A stretch of DNA of 64,000 bases from Frankia alni ACN14a (GTDB lineage: Bacteria; Actinomycetota; Actinomycetes; Frankiales; Frankiaceae): NCBI RefSeq assembly GCF_000058485.1, contig NC_008278.1:5884962-5948961 (forward strand), read 5' to 3'. This document shows, in pieces, positions 16,997 to 24,924 of this stretch (positions within the stretch are counted from its first letter, which is position 1; each line of letters starts with the position of its first letter). Both the position numbers and the translations under genes were made by a program. Under the pieces are notes generated by a model. That model was not told the DNA's origin and made no database searches. It saw only the letters and a list, made by a program, of their open reading frames with translations.

Positions 16997-17030
16997 CCAT
17001 CCCCCGTCCCGGCAAGCCTGGAGAGCCCGC

Positions 17031-17222
17031 GTGACCAAGCTCCTGCTCACCCCGACCGACGCCGCTGACCTGCTCGGCGTCAGCCGCAGCACCATCTACG
17101 ACCTGCTGAACAGCGGGGACCTCGAATCCGTCCACATCGGCCGCGCCCGACGCATCCCGTCGGCCTCGCTGCACGCCTTCGTCAACCGGCTCCGCGGCCT
17201 CGACGACGGACAGGCAGCATGA
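17031..17222 (+). CDS. xis: excisionase-like helix-turn-helix protein
   Basis: A 63-residue MerR/HTH_17-type protein (LTPTDAADLLGVSRSTIYDL then ESVHIGRARRIPSASLHAFV). Small proteins of this type encoded between rep and int in AICEs are Xis, the directionality factor for excision. The GTG at 17031 follows GGAGAG. It is convergent with the minus-strand HTH gene ending only six bases away. Excisionase activity is inferred from position and fold. Confidence 0.8.
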   Translation: MTKLLLTPTDAADLLGVSRSTIYDLLNSGDLESVHIGRARRIPSASLHAFVNRLRGLDDGQAA

Positions 17223-17228
17223 CCACGC

Positions 17229-17432
17229 TCACCGCCTGCCGGACGGCGGGGGGTCGGGCCGGTGTTCGGCAATCCACGCCTCGACGTCGTCGGTCCGCCA
17301 GATGTGACCGGCGGCCAGGGAGGCATACGGCGCGGGGAACGTCGGGTCTTCCTTCAGAAGCTGGTTCACCCGCGTTCGCCCGACCCCAAGCCGGCGGGCG
17401 ATCTCCGCCGCTCCCATGAGCGGTTGCGTCAT
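17229..17432 (-). CDS. small AlpA-like helix-turn-helix regulator
   Basis: A 67-residue protein with a MerR/AlpA-type domain: LMGAAEIARRLGVGRTRVNQ, then FPAPYASLAAGHIWRTDDVE. It is transcribed against the direction of the element. Its start at 17432 is 13 bp from the first of two 16-bp palindromes (17445-17460, 17485-17500), the most likely operators of this protein. It may tune the downstream plus-strand genes including int. Confidence 0.75.
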   Translation of the reverse strand: MTQPLMGAAEIARRLGVGRTRVNQLLKEDPTFPAPYASLAAGHIWRTDDVEAWIAEHRPDPPPSGRR

Positions 17433-17444
17433 ACCCGCAATCTA

Positions 17445-17500
17445 CTGGACGACCGTCCAGCGCCACGTGATACCGTGGGCGCCACTGGACGGTCGTCCAG
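17445..17500. promoter_or_regulatory. twin 16-bp palindromic operators
   Basis: CTGGACG-AC-CGTCCAG (17445-17460) and CTGGACG-GT-CGTCCAG (17485-17500) have identical perfect 7-bp arms. Their centres are 40 bp apart, about four helical turns, in the 150-bp gap between the divergent starts at 17432 and 17583. This suggests cooperative binding by one regulator. Confidence 0.75.
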
Positions 17501-17582
17501 TCCCGTTGAGGCGGTTCCGGCCGTGTGCGGCAACACCCGACCGGAACCTTGATCCCTTCCTGCGCTAACAGGAGAGAGACCC

Positions 17583-17882
17583 ATGCCCATCTTCCCGTCC
17601 GACACCCCGGACCCCCGCCCGACCCCCGGCGCAGACCTGCCGCTGATCGTGGCCAGCATCGTCCGACCCGGCGTGTACGCGCTGACGGTTCGCCCCGGCG
17701 CCGACGCCCGCGACCTCGGTGAGGCGATGTCCCGCCTGCCGGTCGACGCCTTCCTGACCGAGCACTTCGGCGACATCGACCTGACCATGGTCTTTCGCGC
17801 GGTGCCCGGCGGTCCGAACTCCGAGCCCACCGGGGGCACCACCCCGACGGCACCGGCGGCGGCGAGCGGAACCCGCCCGTAG
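17583..17882 (+). CDS. hypothetical AICE protein
   Basis: A 99-residue protein with AGGAGAGAG just before the ATG at 17583, so a real start. The core is LPLIVASIVRPGVYALTVRP, GADARDLGEAMSRLPVDAFL and GDIDLTMVFRAVP; the ends are Pro/Thr-rich. It has no membrane segment. It lies under the twin-palindrome promoter and upstream of the long hairpin block. Function unknown. Confidence 0.6.
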   Translation: MPIFPSDTPDPRPTPGADLPLIVASIVRPGVYALTVRPGADARDLGEAMSRLPVDAFLTEHFGDIDLTMVFRAVPGGPNSEPTGGTTPTAPAAASGTRP

Positions 17883-17908
17883 CGGACTCCCTGCCCCACC
17901 CATTTTTC

Positions 17909-18047
17909 TTCCGTTCTCTGGTGGCGCCTGAAGCTGTCGGGGCGGTGGACGGGTCCAGGGTCGGCCGCAGGCCGATCGCGTAGCGACGCGCAGCGCCCTG
18001 GACGCGGCCGGCGACCCGACAGACCATCCCAGCGCCAGAGAACGGAA
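17909..18047. repeat. long nested inverted repeat, candidate replication origin or structured RNA
   Basis: In 139 bp, three perfect arms nest: TTCCGTTCTCTGG (17909-17921) with its complement in 18032-18047, CTGTCGGG (17934-17941) with CCCGACAG (18015-18022), and GTCCAGGG (17953-17960) with CCCTGGAC (17996-18003), around an inner TCGGCC/GGCCGA hairpin. No gene overlaps it. The shape suits a single-strand origin for rolling-circle replication, but a cis-acting RNA is also possible. Confidence 0.6.
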
Positions 18048-18118
18048 ACCCCACCCGCGCCGGACCACGCCTCCCGCGACCCGCGCGCCCGTTCTTTCGG
18101 CAAGGAGCCAAACCCGCC

Positions 18119-18322
18119 ATGCCCACCAACACCCCGCGACGGGTGAGCCTCACGCAGGCGCTGCATGACCACCTCGACCGCGCCAACCGCGGCCAGGGAC
18201 ACGCCTACCCGCAGACCGACGGAGAGACCAAGTTCGCCTGCGACATGGAAGACAGCCCCTACGGCTGCCCGTGGTGCGACGCGGTCGAATGGCCCGACGG
18301 CAACCCGCTGGACGTGGCCTGA
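18119..18322 (+). CDS. small Cys-containing AICE protein
   Basis: A 67-residue protein. ATG at 18119 follows AAGGAG. It contains VSLTQALHDHLDRANRGQ and a Cys cluster CDMEDSPYGCPWCDAVEW that could bind a metal or zinc. Its TGA overlaps the integrase ATG (TGATG), so it is coupled to int. Similar small proteins precede int in AICEs; the role is not known. A regulator of integration is possible. Confidence 0.6.
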   Translation: MPTNTPRRVSLTQALHDHLDRANRGQGHAYPQTDGETKFACDMEDSPYGCPWCDAVEWPDGNPLDVA

Positions 18323-19599
18323 TGGCCGCGCGCAAGGGCCGGCGCGGAGCCGGTGAGGGAGCCATCTACAAGGACGCCTCCGGCCGCTGGCGGGCCACCG
18401 TAGATCTCGGCTGGAAAGACGGAAAGCGGCAACGCAAGTACCTGTCCGGCAAGACCCGGACGGAGGTCGCCGAGAAGCTGCGCACGCTCCACCGGCAGCA
18501 GGAAGACGGCGTCAAGGTCGTCACCGGCAACAAGCCGCTGACGGTCGACCAGTGGCTGACGTTCTGGCTCGACACGATCGCCAGTCGGAAGGTTCGCCCG
18601 TCCACGCTCGCCACCTACCGCGGATATGTCCGCAACCGCATCGTTCCGGAGCTCGGCGGCTACCGGCTCGACCGGCTCGAACCCGAGCACCTGGAATCGT
18701 TCTACGCCGCGTGCGAGTCGGACGGGCTGGCACCGGCCACGGTGCTCCAGATGCACCGGATCATCTCCCGTGCGTTGAAGATCGCGCACCGACGCGGGAA
18801 GGTCGCGCGTAACGTGGCCACACTCGTGGACGCTCCCACCGTCCAACGGGACGAAGTGAGCCCCTTGTCGGCGAAGGAAGCTCGCGCCGTGCTCGACACC
18901 GCCAAGGGCGGACGCAACCCGGCCCGCTGGTCGGTTGCGCTCGCGCTCGGCCTTCGTCAAGGCGAGGCTCTCGGCCTGCCCTGGAACGCCGTGGACCTGG
19001 ACAGCACCCCCGCGACGCTCACCGTCCGGCAGGCACTCCAACGCCGCGCCTGGGCGCACGGCTGCACCGATCCGAAGTCCTGCGGCCTGGCACGCCGATG
19101 CCCACAGCGCACCGGCGGCGGGCTGGTCATCGTGCATCCGAAGTCCCGGGCAGGACGGCGAACCATCGTCCTCCCGGCCGGTCTGGCGGCCGATCTGCGT
19201 GCGCACCGCTCGGCCCAGCAGCAGGAAGCGGAAGAGGCTGGCACCGGTTGGCGCAACGAGCATGGTTTGGTGTTCACGCAGCCGACCGGCCATCCGATCG
19301 ACCCCAGCGCCGATCACCGGGCGTGGAAGAACCTCCTGAAGGCCGCGGGAGTCCGAGCGGCCCGCCTGCACGACGCGCGCCACACCATGGCAAGCCTTCT
19401 CCTCGCGCAGAAGGTCCACCCGCGCGTCGTCATGGAAATCATGGGACATTCGCAGATCAGCCTGACCCTCGGCACCTACAGCCACGTCGCACCCGAGCTG
19501 TCTACCGACGCCGCGAATCAGATGGGCGCGACTCTCTGGGACCCGGAGAACGACGGCGGCCCGCGGACAGACTCGCCCCAGGAACCCGACTCCGCGTAG
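18322..19599 (+). CDS. int: AICE tyrosine recombinase (integrase)
   Basis: A 425-residue tyrosine recombinase. The N-terminus GEGAIYKDASGRWRATVDLG is the AP2-like arm-binding domain; the core-binding domain spans about 70-160. Catalytic residues are Arg in ALGLRQGEAL (about 212), HDARH (about 350-354), MGHSQ (about 376) and Tyr in LGTYSHV (about 386). The ATG at 18322 overlaps the preceding TGA and removes a 17-residue frame extension. The gene ends 201 bp from the tRNA att site and is the integrase that recombines attP with the tRNA-Met 3' end. Confidence 0.95.
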   Translation: MAARKGRRGAGEGAIYKDASGRWRATVDLGWKDGKRQRKYLSGKTRTEVAEKLRTLHRQQEDGVKVVTGNKPLTVDQWLTFWLDTIASRKVRPSTLATYRGYVRNRIVPELGGYRLDRLEPEHLESFYAACESDGLAPATVLQMHRIISRALKIAHRRGKVARNVATLVDAPTVQRDEVSPLSAKEARAVLDTAKGGRNPARWSVALALGLRQGEALGLPWNAVDLDSTPATLTVRQALQRRAWAHGCTDPKSCGLARRCPQRTGGGLVIVHPKSRAGRRTIVLPAGLAADLRAHRSAQQQEAEEAGTGWRNEHGLVFTQPTGHPIDPSADHRAWKNLLKAAGVRAARLHDARHTMASLLLAQKVHPRVVMEIMGHSQISLTLGTYSHVAPELSTDAANQMGATLWDPENDGGPRTDSPQEPDSA

Positions 19600-19604
19600 A
19601 TCAA

Positions 19605-19682
19605 GTGTGGGGGGCTCCGGCAACGGGTGTGGGGCTTGCGCGGCGGGTGTGGGGGGCTCTGGCTGCCACCCTGGCTGCCACC
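19605..19682. repeat. direct repeats at the int-att junction, candidate arm sites
   Basis: Three copies of GTGTGGGG (19605, 19627 and 19647), followed by a tandem pair of CTGGCTGCCACC (19659-19670 and 19671-19682), all between int and the att core. They are candidate integrase or Xis arm-binding sites. Confidence 0.6.
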
Positions 19683-19800
19683 AAAGATCGCCGATCTAGA
19701 AAGACGCCGGCCGCCCGGGGGTCCGGGGGTTGTCCCCCGGGCAGGCATAACGGCAGGTGGCGAAGCTGATCGAAGATCAGCGAGCAGGGGAAGGGAGCGC

Positions 19801-19843
19801 GTGGGGCGGGTGGGGCTCGAACCCACGACCGACGGATTATGAG
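19801..19843 (-). repeat. right attachment site inside tRNA-Met
   Basis: The 43 bp identical to 5511-5553. It covers the tRNA 3' part from the anticodon loop to one base past the discriminator. The tRNA gene stays intact here because the element supplied its 3' end. Confidence 0.93.
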
Positions 19844-19875
19844 TCCGCTGCTCTAACCGGCTGAGCTACCGCCCC
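19802..19875 (-). tRNA. tRNA-Met (CAT)
   Basis: A complete 74-nt cloverleaf on the minus strand. Acceptor GGGGCGG (19869-19875) pairs with CCGCCCC; the D arm is GCTC/GAGC, the anticodon loop CTCATAA (anticodon CAT) on stem GCGGA/TCCGT, and the T loop TTCGAGC. CCA is not encoded. A CAT anticodon could also be tRNA-Ile2, but the sequence resembles elongator tRNA-Met of actinobacteria. Confidence 0.93.
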
Positions 19876-20209
19876 CTGAGCCTGGTCCCCGGGCGTCCGG
19901 CAGTGCTGGAGCGTCGAGTGCCTACAGCGTAGCGGGTGGGTTCGGGCGCGGCGCGGGTGCTCGGGCAGGGCCACTTGGGCCCGAGGCCCGTGCCTGGGGC
20001 GGCCTCGGGCCCAGGCGCCTGCAGCTCGAGGGGGACGCCGTCGGCGTGGGCGGCCTCTGTCCGCGGCAGGACGTTCGCGGTCGTCCAGATGCGATGCTGA
20101 TCGAGTGGACGACCGCGGCACGCGCCCGACCGTCACCCCTGGGCCGTAGCCGACGTTTGATCCCTGACAGGGCATCACCTGAGACCCGTAAGCATTGGGA
20201 TGATTCGAC
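19876..20209. other. intergenic, no gene seen
   Basis: 334 bp between the tRNA gene and the methyltransferase gene, both on the minus strand. It holds the tRNA promoter region and GC-rich, low-complexity sequence; I see no supported gene. Confidence 0.5.
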
Positions 20210-21022
20210 CTATGGTTTGCGGGCCACCGCGCCGTAGCCGTCGACTGCCGCGGCGCCCTCGGCGTCCGGTCGCCACTGCGAGATCGACACCAGGCCCGGC
20301 TCGAGGAGTTCCAGGCCTTCGAAGAAACGGGCGACCTGATCCGGGCTGCGCAGGATGTAGGGGACGGCGCCGGTGTCGTCGTAGCCCTGCTGCGCCTCGT
20401 CGAATCCCTCGCTGGTGTTGGTGCTGTCCCACAGCAGCAGATAGCTGCCGGCAGGGACGGCCTCCACCACCCGCGCCACGACCGCGCGCGCCTCGTCGAA
20501 GTCGGCGAGGTGGCCGAGGATTCCCATGAACATGACGACGATCGGCTTGGAGAAGTTCAGCACGTTCCTGGCGTCGGCGATGATCTGGTCGGGTTCGTGG
20601 AGGTCACCGTCGACGTAGGTGGTCACGCCCTCCGGCGTGGTGTTGACCAGCAGGGCGCGGGCGTGCGCCAGCACGAGCGGGTCGTTATCGACATACACGA
20701 TGCGGGACTCGGGGGCGAGGCGCTGGGCGACCTCGTGGGTGTTCTGCATGGTCGGCAGGCCGGTACCGATGTCGAGGAACTGGTGGACGCCCACCTCACC
20801 GGCGAGGTGGCCGACGGCCCGGATGAGGAAACGTCGGGATTCCTTGGCCAGGGTGACGATTCCCGGGAACGCCTTGATGTAGGCGTCGCCCGCCTCGCGG
20901 TCCACCGGGTAATTGTCCTTGCCGCCCATCCAGTAGTTCCAGATCCGGGCCGAATGCGGCGTCGTCACGTCGATCTTCGGATGGTCCACCGGGTCCGGGG
21001 TGCCATCGCGCTGCTCAGCCAC
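20210..21022 (-). CDS. SAM-dependent methyltransferase, SAV2177/DUF574 family
   Basis: A 270-residue SAV2177-family protein with HSARIWNYWMGGKDNYPVDR, the SAM motif QFLDIGTGLPT, and VYVDNDPLVLAHARALL. The GTG at 21022 is chosen because AGGAGAG lies seven bases upstream; an ATG four codons earlier would place that Shine-Dalgarno inside the gene. It is chromosomal, just outside the AICE, and related to the AICE methyltransferase at 10669-11505. Substrate unknown. Confidence 0.9.
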   Translation of the reverse strand: MAEQRDGTPDPVDHPKIDVTTPHSARIWNYWMGGKDNYPVDREAGDAYIKAFPGIVTLAKESRRFLIRAVGHLAGEVGVHQFLDIGTGLPTMQNTHEVAQRLAPESRIVYVDNDPLVLAHARALLVNTTPEGVTTYVDGDLHEPDQIIADARNVLNFSKPIVVMFMGILGHLADFDEARAVVARVVEAVPAGSYLLLWDSTNTSEGFDEAQQGYDDTGAVPYILRSPDQVARFFEGLELLEPGLVSISQWRPDAEGAAAVDGYGAVARKP

Positions 21023-21605
21023 GTCTCTCCTCATGCTGGCTCGGCCCGGTAAAGGCCGCGAAGTCGAATGATTCAGCCGGAACACGGCCCGGCGGCCACA
21101 CGGCACTGATGGCAGCCTCGGCCACCAATGTGAGGCTAAATCACTGCGAACAGCAGCGGATCAACTACAGGGACATGGGAACCCAACAGCGCTGTTGCTC
21201 CTTCCTGGCAGCTTGACGAACAACAAGCGCATCAGCCGCTGTGGTTGAGGTAGGTGATGACGGCCCGGACGCGGCGATGTTCGTGCGTGCGCCGACCTGG
21301 TGGCGGCCGACGAGTTCCCGCCGCGCCGGGCCGAGTCCCTCGGTGGCGCGGGCGGCAGGCAGCAGCCCCCGGGCGAGTGCTCACAGCTCGGCGAGGGCGT
21401 GTCGAATTCGAGCGGCAGGGCCGTGGCGGCCAGCACCGCGTCGAGCAGACACGTCTCCTGGTCCATCCGGATCCGCTGGTCCGGACGCTCCGCGCCGGTT
21501 AGGGGGCGTTAGCCTGGCACGAGGCCACGCCATCAGGCGTCGCAGTCGGTCGGGTGCCCTGGTCGGTCGGGTGCCGCGGTGGGCGGGGAACGAGGGAGGA
21601 CGCGG
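21023..21605. other. intergenic, possible gene remnant
   Basis: 583 bp between divergent genes. A short minus-strand open stretch (about 21380-21470, reading MDQETCLLDAVLAATALPLE) might be a fragment of a decayed gene, but I cannot assign it. Otherwise nothing supported. Confidence 0.35.
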
Positions 21606-22184
21606 GTGAGTAGAGGCGGCGCGGTGCGACCGAGCGCCCAGCGGACGCGCGAGCGGCTGCTGCTCGAGGCCGCCCGGATGTTCGCCACCCGCGGGTTCCA
21701 CGGGACGTCCATCGACGATCTCGGCGCCGCGTCCGGCATCAGCGGGCCGTCCGTGTACAAGCATTTCGGCAGCAAGGACGAGGTGCTCGCCGAGCTGCTG
21801 ATCGACATCGGCCAGCGGATGCTCGACAGCGGGCAGGCCGCCGTCGCGGCCGCGGGCGACGACGCGGACGCGCTGCGCCAGCTCATCGCCTGTCACGCCG
21901 GCTTCGCCACCAGCGAGCCCGACCTGATCAGGGTGCACGACCGGGACATGGCGAACCTGTCGGCCGAGGCCGCCCACCAGGTCAGGTCCCGGCAGCTCGC
22001 CTACACCCGGCTGTGGGTGACGCCCCTGCGCGCCCTGCGGCCCGGTCTCACCGAGCGGCAGGCCCAGATCGAGGTACACGCGATCTTCGGGCTGCTGAAC
22101 TCGACGAAGTACAGCGACATCGGCATCGCGGCGCGCACCCGGCTGATCGGGATGGCCGAGCGCGCGCTCTCGCTCGCAGCCTGA
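21606..22184 (+). CDS. TetR/AcrR-family transcriptional regulator
   Basis: A 192-residue regulator. The helix-turn-helix is near residues 15-60: ERLLLEAARMFATRGFHGTS, IDDLGAASGISGPSVYKHFG and SKDEVLAELL. The C-terminal ligand domain ends with AIFGLLNSTKYSDIG, a pattern common in actinobacterial TetR proteins near fatty-acid or CoA-ester genes. The GTG at 21606 has GGGAGG six bases upstream. No target is evident; the next gene is convergent. Confidence 0.85.
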   Translation: MSRGGAVRPSAQRTRERLLLEAARMFATRGFHGTSIDDLGAASGISGPSVYKHFGSKDEVLAELLIDIGQRMLDSGQAAVAAAGDDADALRQLIACHAGFATSEPDLIRVHDRDMANLSAEAAHQVRSRQLAYTRLWVTPLRALRPGLTERQAQIEVHAIFGLLNSTKYSDIGIAARTRLIGMAERALSLAA

Positions 22185-22268
22185 CGGGTCCGCGGCCAGC
22201 GGTGTCGCGGTGGACGAGGTGTCGCGGTGGACGAGGCGAAGCGGTGCCACGGTGTCGCGGGCTCCGTT

Positions 22269-23309
22269 TCAGCCGCCCAGTTTGACTGCGCGGTGGACGT
22301 CGTCGGCGTAGGCCTCGGGCTGTTCCCAGGCGGCGAAGTGGCCTCCGGCGTGGTGTTCCACGTAGTCGCAGGCGGTCAGGAACGCCTGCGCGTAGCTTCG
22401 CGGCTCCGGTTTGAGGTCGCGTGGGAACACGGAGAGCACGGTCGGCGTGTCGATCCGGTCGGGGAGGGCGGCCGGTTCGACGTAGGTGGTGAAGGAGGTG
22501 CCGATCGTGCCGGTGACCCAGTAGGCGGTGACCCAGGTGAGAAGCTCGTCCGGAGTGAAGGCCGAGTCGTCGGACCAGGATTCCAGTTTCTCGATGATCC
22601 ACGCCGCGAGGCCGGCCGGTGAGTCGCCGAGGGCGACGGCGAGGGTGTTCGGCCGCGTCGACTGCGCCGCGATGTACCCGCCCTCGGTCCGGAACCACTG
22701 CGCCGACCGGCGCAGGTAGGCCGCCGCGTCAGGCGGGAGCGTCGCCGGGTCCGCCGTGAGCGCACGCTGCGGGGCGATGTTCGTGAGGTGCAGGGCGGCC
22801 ACCCGGTCCGGGCGGTCGGCCGCGAGGATCTCCGCGACGGTGCCACCCACGTCGCCACCGGACACCGTGTACCGCGGGTAACCGAGCTCGTCCAGGGCGT
22901 CCGCGACGATCCCGGCGATCCGGTTGACCGACATACCGGGACTGGTGAGCGGGGGCGCGAACGGGAAGCCCGGCAGCGCGGGCACCACCACGTGCAGGTC
23001 CGCGAGCAGGGGCAGGACGCGCTCGAACCGCAACACCGAGTCCGGCCAGCCATGCAGCAGCACGACAACCGGGGCGCCGGGATCCGCGGACCGCTGGTGG
23101 ATCACACGCAGCTCGGTGCCGCCCGCCTGCACCGTGGCCCAGGGGAACTCTCTGATGCGGCGCTCGTGCGCGCGCCAGTCGTACCCGTTCGCCCAGCGTT
23201 CGAGCAGTTCGTCGAGGTGGGTACCGCTGATGCCGCGCGTCGGGTCGTCACTCCACGGGGTCGTGACACGCCGCGTCCGCCGGAGTCGTTCCCGGAGCTC
23301 GTCGTTCAT
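22269..23309 (-). CDS. alpha/beta-hydrolase, epoxide hydrolase-like
   Basis: A 346-residue protein with an N-terminal EHN-type region and an alpha/beta-hydrolase core. VVLLHGWPDSV is the HGxP oxyanion motif, VSGGDVGG places the Asp nucleophile (GGDxG in epoxide hydrolases), and AGGHFAAWE holds the catalytic His. It probably opens an epoxide of an unknown substrate, in the cytoplasm. It diverges from a TetR gene only 37 bp away, and the shared operator covers its start codon (ATG at 23309). Confidence 0.85.
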   Translation of the reverse strand: MNDELRERLRRTRRVTTPWSDDPTRGISGTHLDELLERWANGYDWRAHERRIREFPWATVQAGGTELRVIHQRSADPGAPVVVLLHGWPDSVLRFERVLPLLADLHVVVPALPGFPFAPPLTSPGMSVNRIAGIVADALDELGYPRYTVSGGDVGGTVAEILAADRPDRVAALHLTNIAPQRALTADPATLPPDAAAYLRRSAQWFRTEGGYIAAQSTRPNTLAVALGDSPAGLAAWIIEKLESWSDDSAFTPDELLTWVTAYWVTGTIGTSFTTYVEPAALPDRIDTPTVLSVFPRDLKPEPRSYAQAFLTACDYVEHHAGGHFAAWEQPEAYADDVHRAVKLGG

Positions 23310-23348
23310 GTGTATCAGCATACACATGATGTGTACTCTCATATACAT
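23308..23348. promoter_or_regulatory. double operator in a 37-bp divergent gap
   Basis: ATGTGTAT-CAGC-ATACACAT (23308-23327) is a perfect palindrome overlapping the hydrolase start. ATGTGTA-6-TATACAT (23329-23348, one mismatch) overlaps the tetR start. The TetR protein likely binds both and shuts both genes. Confidence 0.8.
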
Positions 23349-23907
23349 GACTATGCGCAATGCGGCTGCCACGAAGCAGCGGATCCTGGAGCACGCGCAA
23401 CGCCAGTTCGCCCAGTACGGGTACGCGGCGATCACGGTCAGAGGCGTGGCCGACGCGGCCGGGGTGTCGCCCAACCTCATCACGCGCTATTTCGGCGGCA
23501 AGGACGGCCTTTTCCTGGCGGCAACCCGGGTGGAGATTCCCGTCTCCACCTCCTTCGACGGCGGCCGTTCCGCGCTGGGTGCGCGACTCGCGGCGAGCAT
23601 CGTCCAGCGCTGGTTCGGTGTGTCCGGAGAGGATCCGCTGCTCGTGCTGCAACGCGCGTCCGGCGAACGCCCGGAGGCGGCGGAGGCGCTGGCCGCCTTC
23701 CTCGACACGAACTCGCTGGAGCCGCTGCACCGCTACCTGCGCGACACCGGCCTGGACGACGCGGACGCCCACAGCCGAGCCGCGGCGATCGACGCCTTCG
23801 TACTCGGCGTCTCGACCCGCCGCCGGGTCCTGCGTTCCGAACTCGGCGACCCCGCCGATCTCCAGGCCTGGCTGGGCGCCATCATCCAACGCCTCGCCGA
23901 CGGGTGA
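23347..23907 (+). CDS. TetR-family regulator of the epoxide hydrolase gene
   Basis: A 186-residue regulator. Helix-turn-helix near residues 8-52: QRILEHAQRQFAQYGYAAIT, VRGVADAAGVSPNLITRYFG and GKDGLFLAA. The C-terminal helices fit the TetR_C-type ligand pocket. The ATG at 23347 is embedded in the second operator, so transcript leaders must be very short. It is convergent with the PanC-like gene 24 bp downstream. By position it represses itself and the hydrolase. Confidence 0.9.
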   Translation: MTMRNAAATKQRILEHAQRQFAQYGYAAITVRGVADAAGVSPNLITRYFGGKDGLFLAATRVEIPVSTSFDGGRSALGARLAASIVQRWFGVSGEDPLLVLQRASGERPEAAEALAAFLDTNSLEPLHRYLRDTGLDDADAHSRAAAIDAFVLGVSTRRRVLRSELGDPADLQAWLGAIIQRLADG

Positions 23908-23931
23908 CGCACGACAGCACTGATCAGGGCG

Positions 23932-24924
23932 CTACCCCGAGGTTCGGCGGTCGGTGGCCGGGGCGGCGGCGGTGGTCCCGACGGCAGGGACGGTGACCCT
24001 GGCGTCGGCGTCGGCGTCGGCATCGCGGACGGTGAGCCCGACGTTGTCGAACAGGTGCGTGCCGGTGAAGTCGGCGGACACCAGCAGCCGTAGCTCGCCG
24101 GCCAGCGGATCGACCCGGGCGAGCGTGGTGGCGTCGACGACCTCGGCGTAGTCGACGGGCGCCACCGCCGAGATCCGCCGCCGCAGCAGGGACCGGATCG
24201 CCTCCGCGTCCCGTTCACCCGCCTCGACGGCGGCGACGGCCGCGGTGAGCGCCGCGTAGAGCGTGGGGGCGGCGGCCCGGTCCGCGGCGGACAGCCGGCT
24301 GTTGCGGCTGGAGGCGCACAGCCCGTCGGCGAGCCGGACGACGGGACACGCGACGATCTCGGCCCGGATCGACAGGTCCACGACCATCCGGCGCAGCACC
24401 GTCAGGGGCACCCAGTCCTTCTCGCCGGTGTACGCCCGACACGGGCCGACGATGTTGTAGTACTTCGCCAGCGCCGTGGCCGCCATCCGCAGGAACGACG
24501 GGTCCTCGGCGCCCTCCCACGGCGCGGCGAGCTCGTCGGCCGGCACGACGGCCGTGCGCACCGGCAGAGCGGGGTACATCTCCGCCACGGCCGGGCGGAA
24601 CACCAGGTTCACCCCGGCGTCGAACGCGAGGGCGGCGTCGGCGTCGAAGTCCCGGTCGTAGGCGGGGACCGCGTCGGAGGTCACGCCGGGGACCGGGGCC
24701 AGGAACAGCGGCATGATCGACAGGTCGCACTCGGCGGCCATGCGCCGGATCACCGTCAGGTGACCCTCGTGCAGGGCGCCGCTCGTCCCGAAGAAGCCCA
24801 CCCGTCCACCGGCGGCGCGCACCGCGTCCGCCGCCGCCCGCACCTCGGCGATCGTGGTGACCGTGCGGCCGGAACCCGCGAGGCTCCCGAGCCCTGTACC
24901 GATCCCGCCCCCGTTCCCGCTCAC
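23932..24924 (-). CDS. pantoate-beta-alanine ligase-like protein (divergent PanC)
   Basis: A 330-residue PanC paralogue. Kept: SGALHEGHLTVIRRMA (HxGH nucleotide motif), FLRMAATALAKYYNIVGP, YTGEKDWVPLTVLRRM and CASSRNSRLS. Altered: PTMG is GTSG, and the conserved SIFVNPxQF pantoate segment is replaced by MPLFLAPVPG. This means an altered acid substrate is likely. Its GTG overlaps the preceding dehydrogenase TGA (GTGA, 24921-24924). It closes a three-gene operon with the dehydrogenase and a substrate-binding lipoprotein and probably joins an amine to a carboxylate, ATP-dependently. Confidence 0.75.
   Translation of the reverse strand: MSGNGGGIGTGLGSLAGSGRTVTTIAEVRAAADAVRAAGGRVGFFGTSGALHEGHLTVIRRMAAECDLSIMPLFLAPVPGVTSDAVPAYDRDFDADAALAFDAGVNLVFRPAVAEMYPALPVRTAVVPADELAAPWEGAEDPSFLRMAATALAKYYNIVGPCRAYTGEKDWVPLTVLRRMVVDLSIRAEIVACPVVRLADGLCASSRNSRLSAADRAAAPTLYAALTAAVAAVEAGERDAEAIRSLLRRRISAVAPVDYAEVVDATTLARVDPLAGELRLLVSADFTGTHLFDNVGLTVRDADADADARVTVPAVGTTAAAPATDRRTSG

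Larger units (their letters stand above)
5511..19843. mobile_element. AICE integrated in tRNA-Met
   Basis: About 14.3 kb between the two 43-bp att copies. It holds every module expected of an actinomycete integrative and conjugative element: integrase beside the tRNA, xis-like gene, RepSA-type HUH replication initiator, TraB/FtsK translocase, Pra-like activator, regulatory genes with operators, and variable cargo at the left end. All expected functional genes look intact, so the element may still excise, replicate and transfer. Confidence 0.92.
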
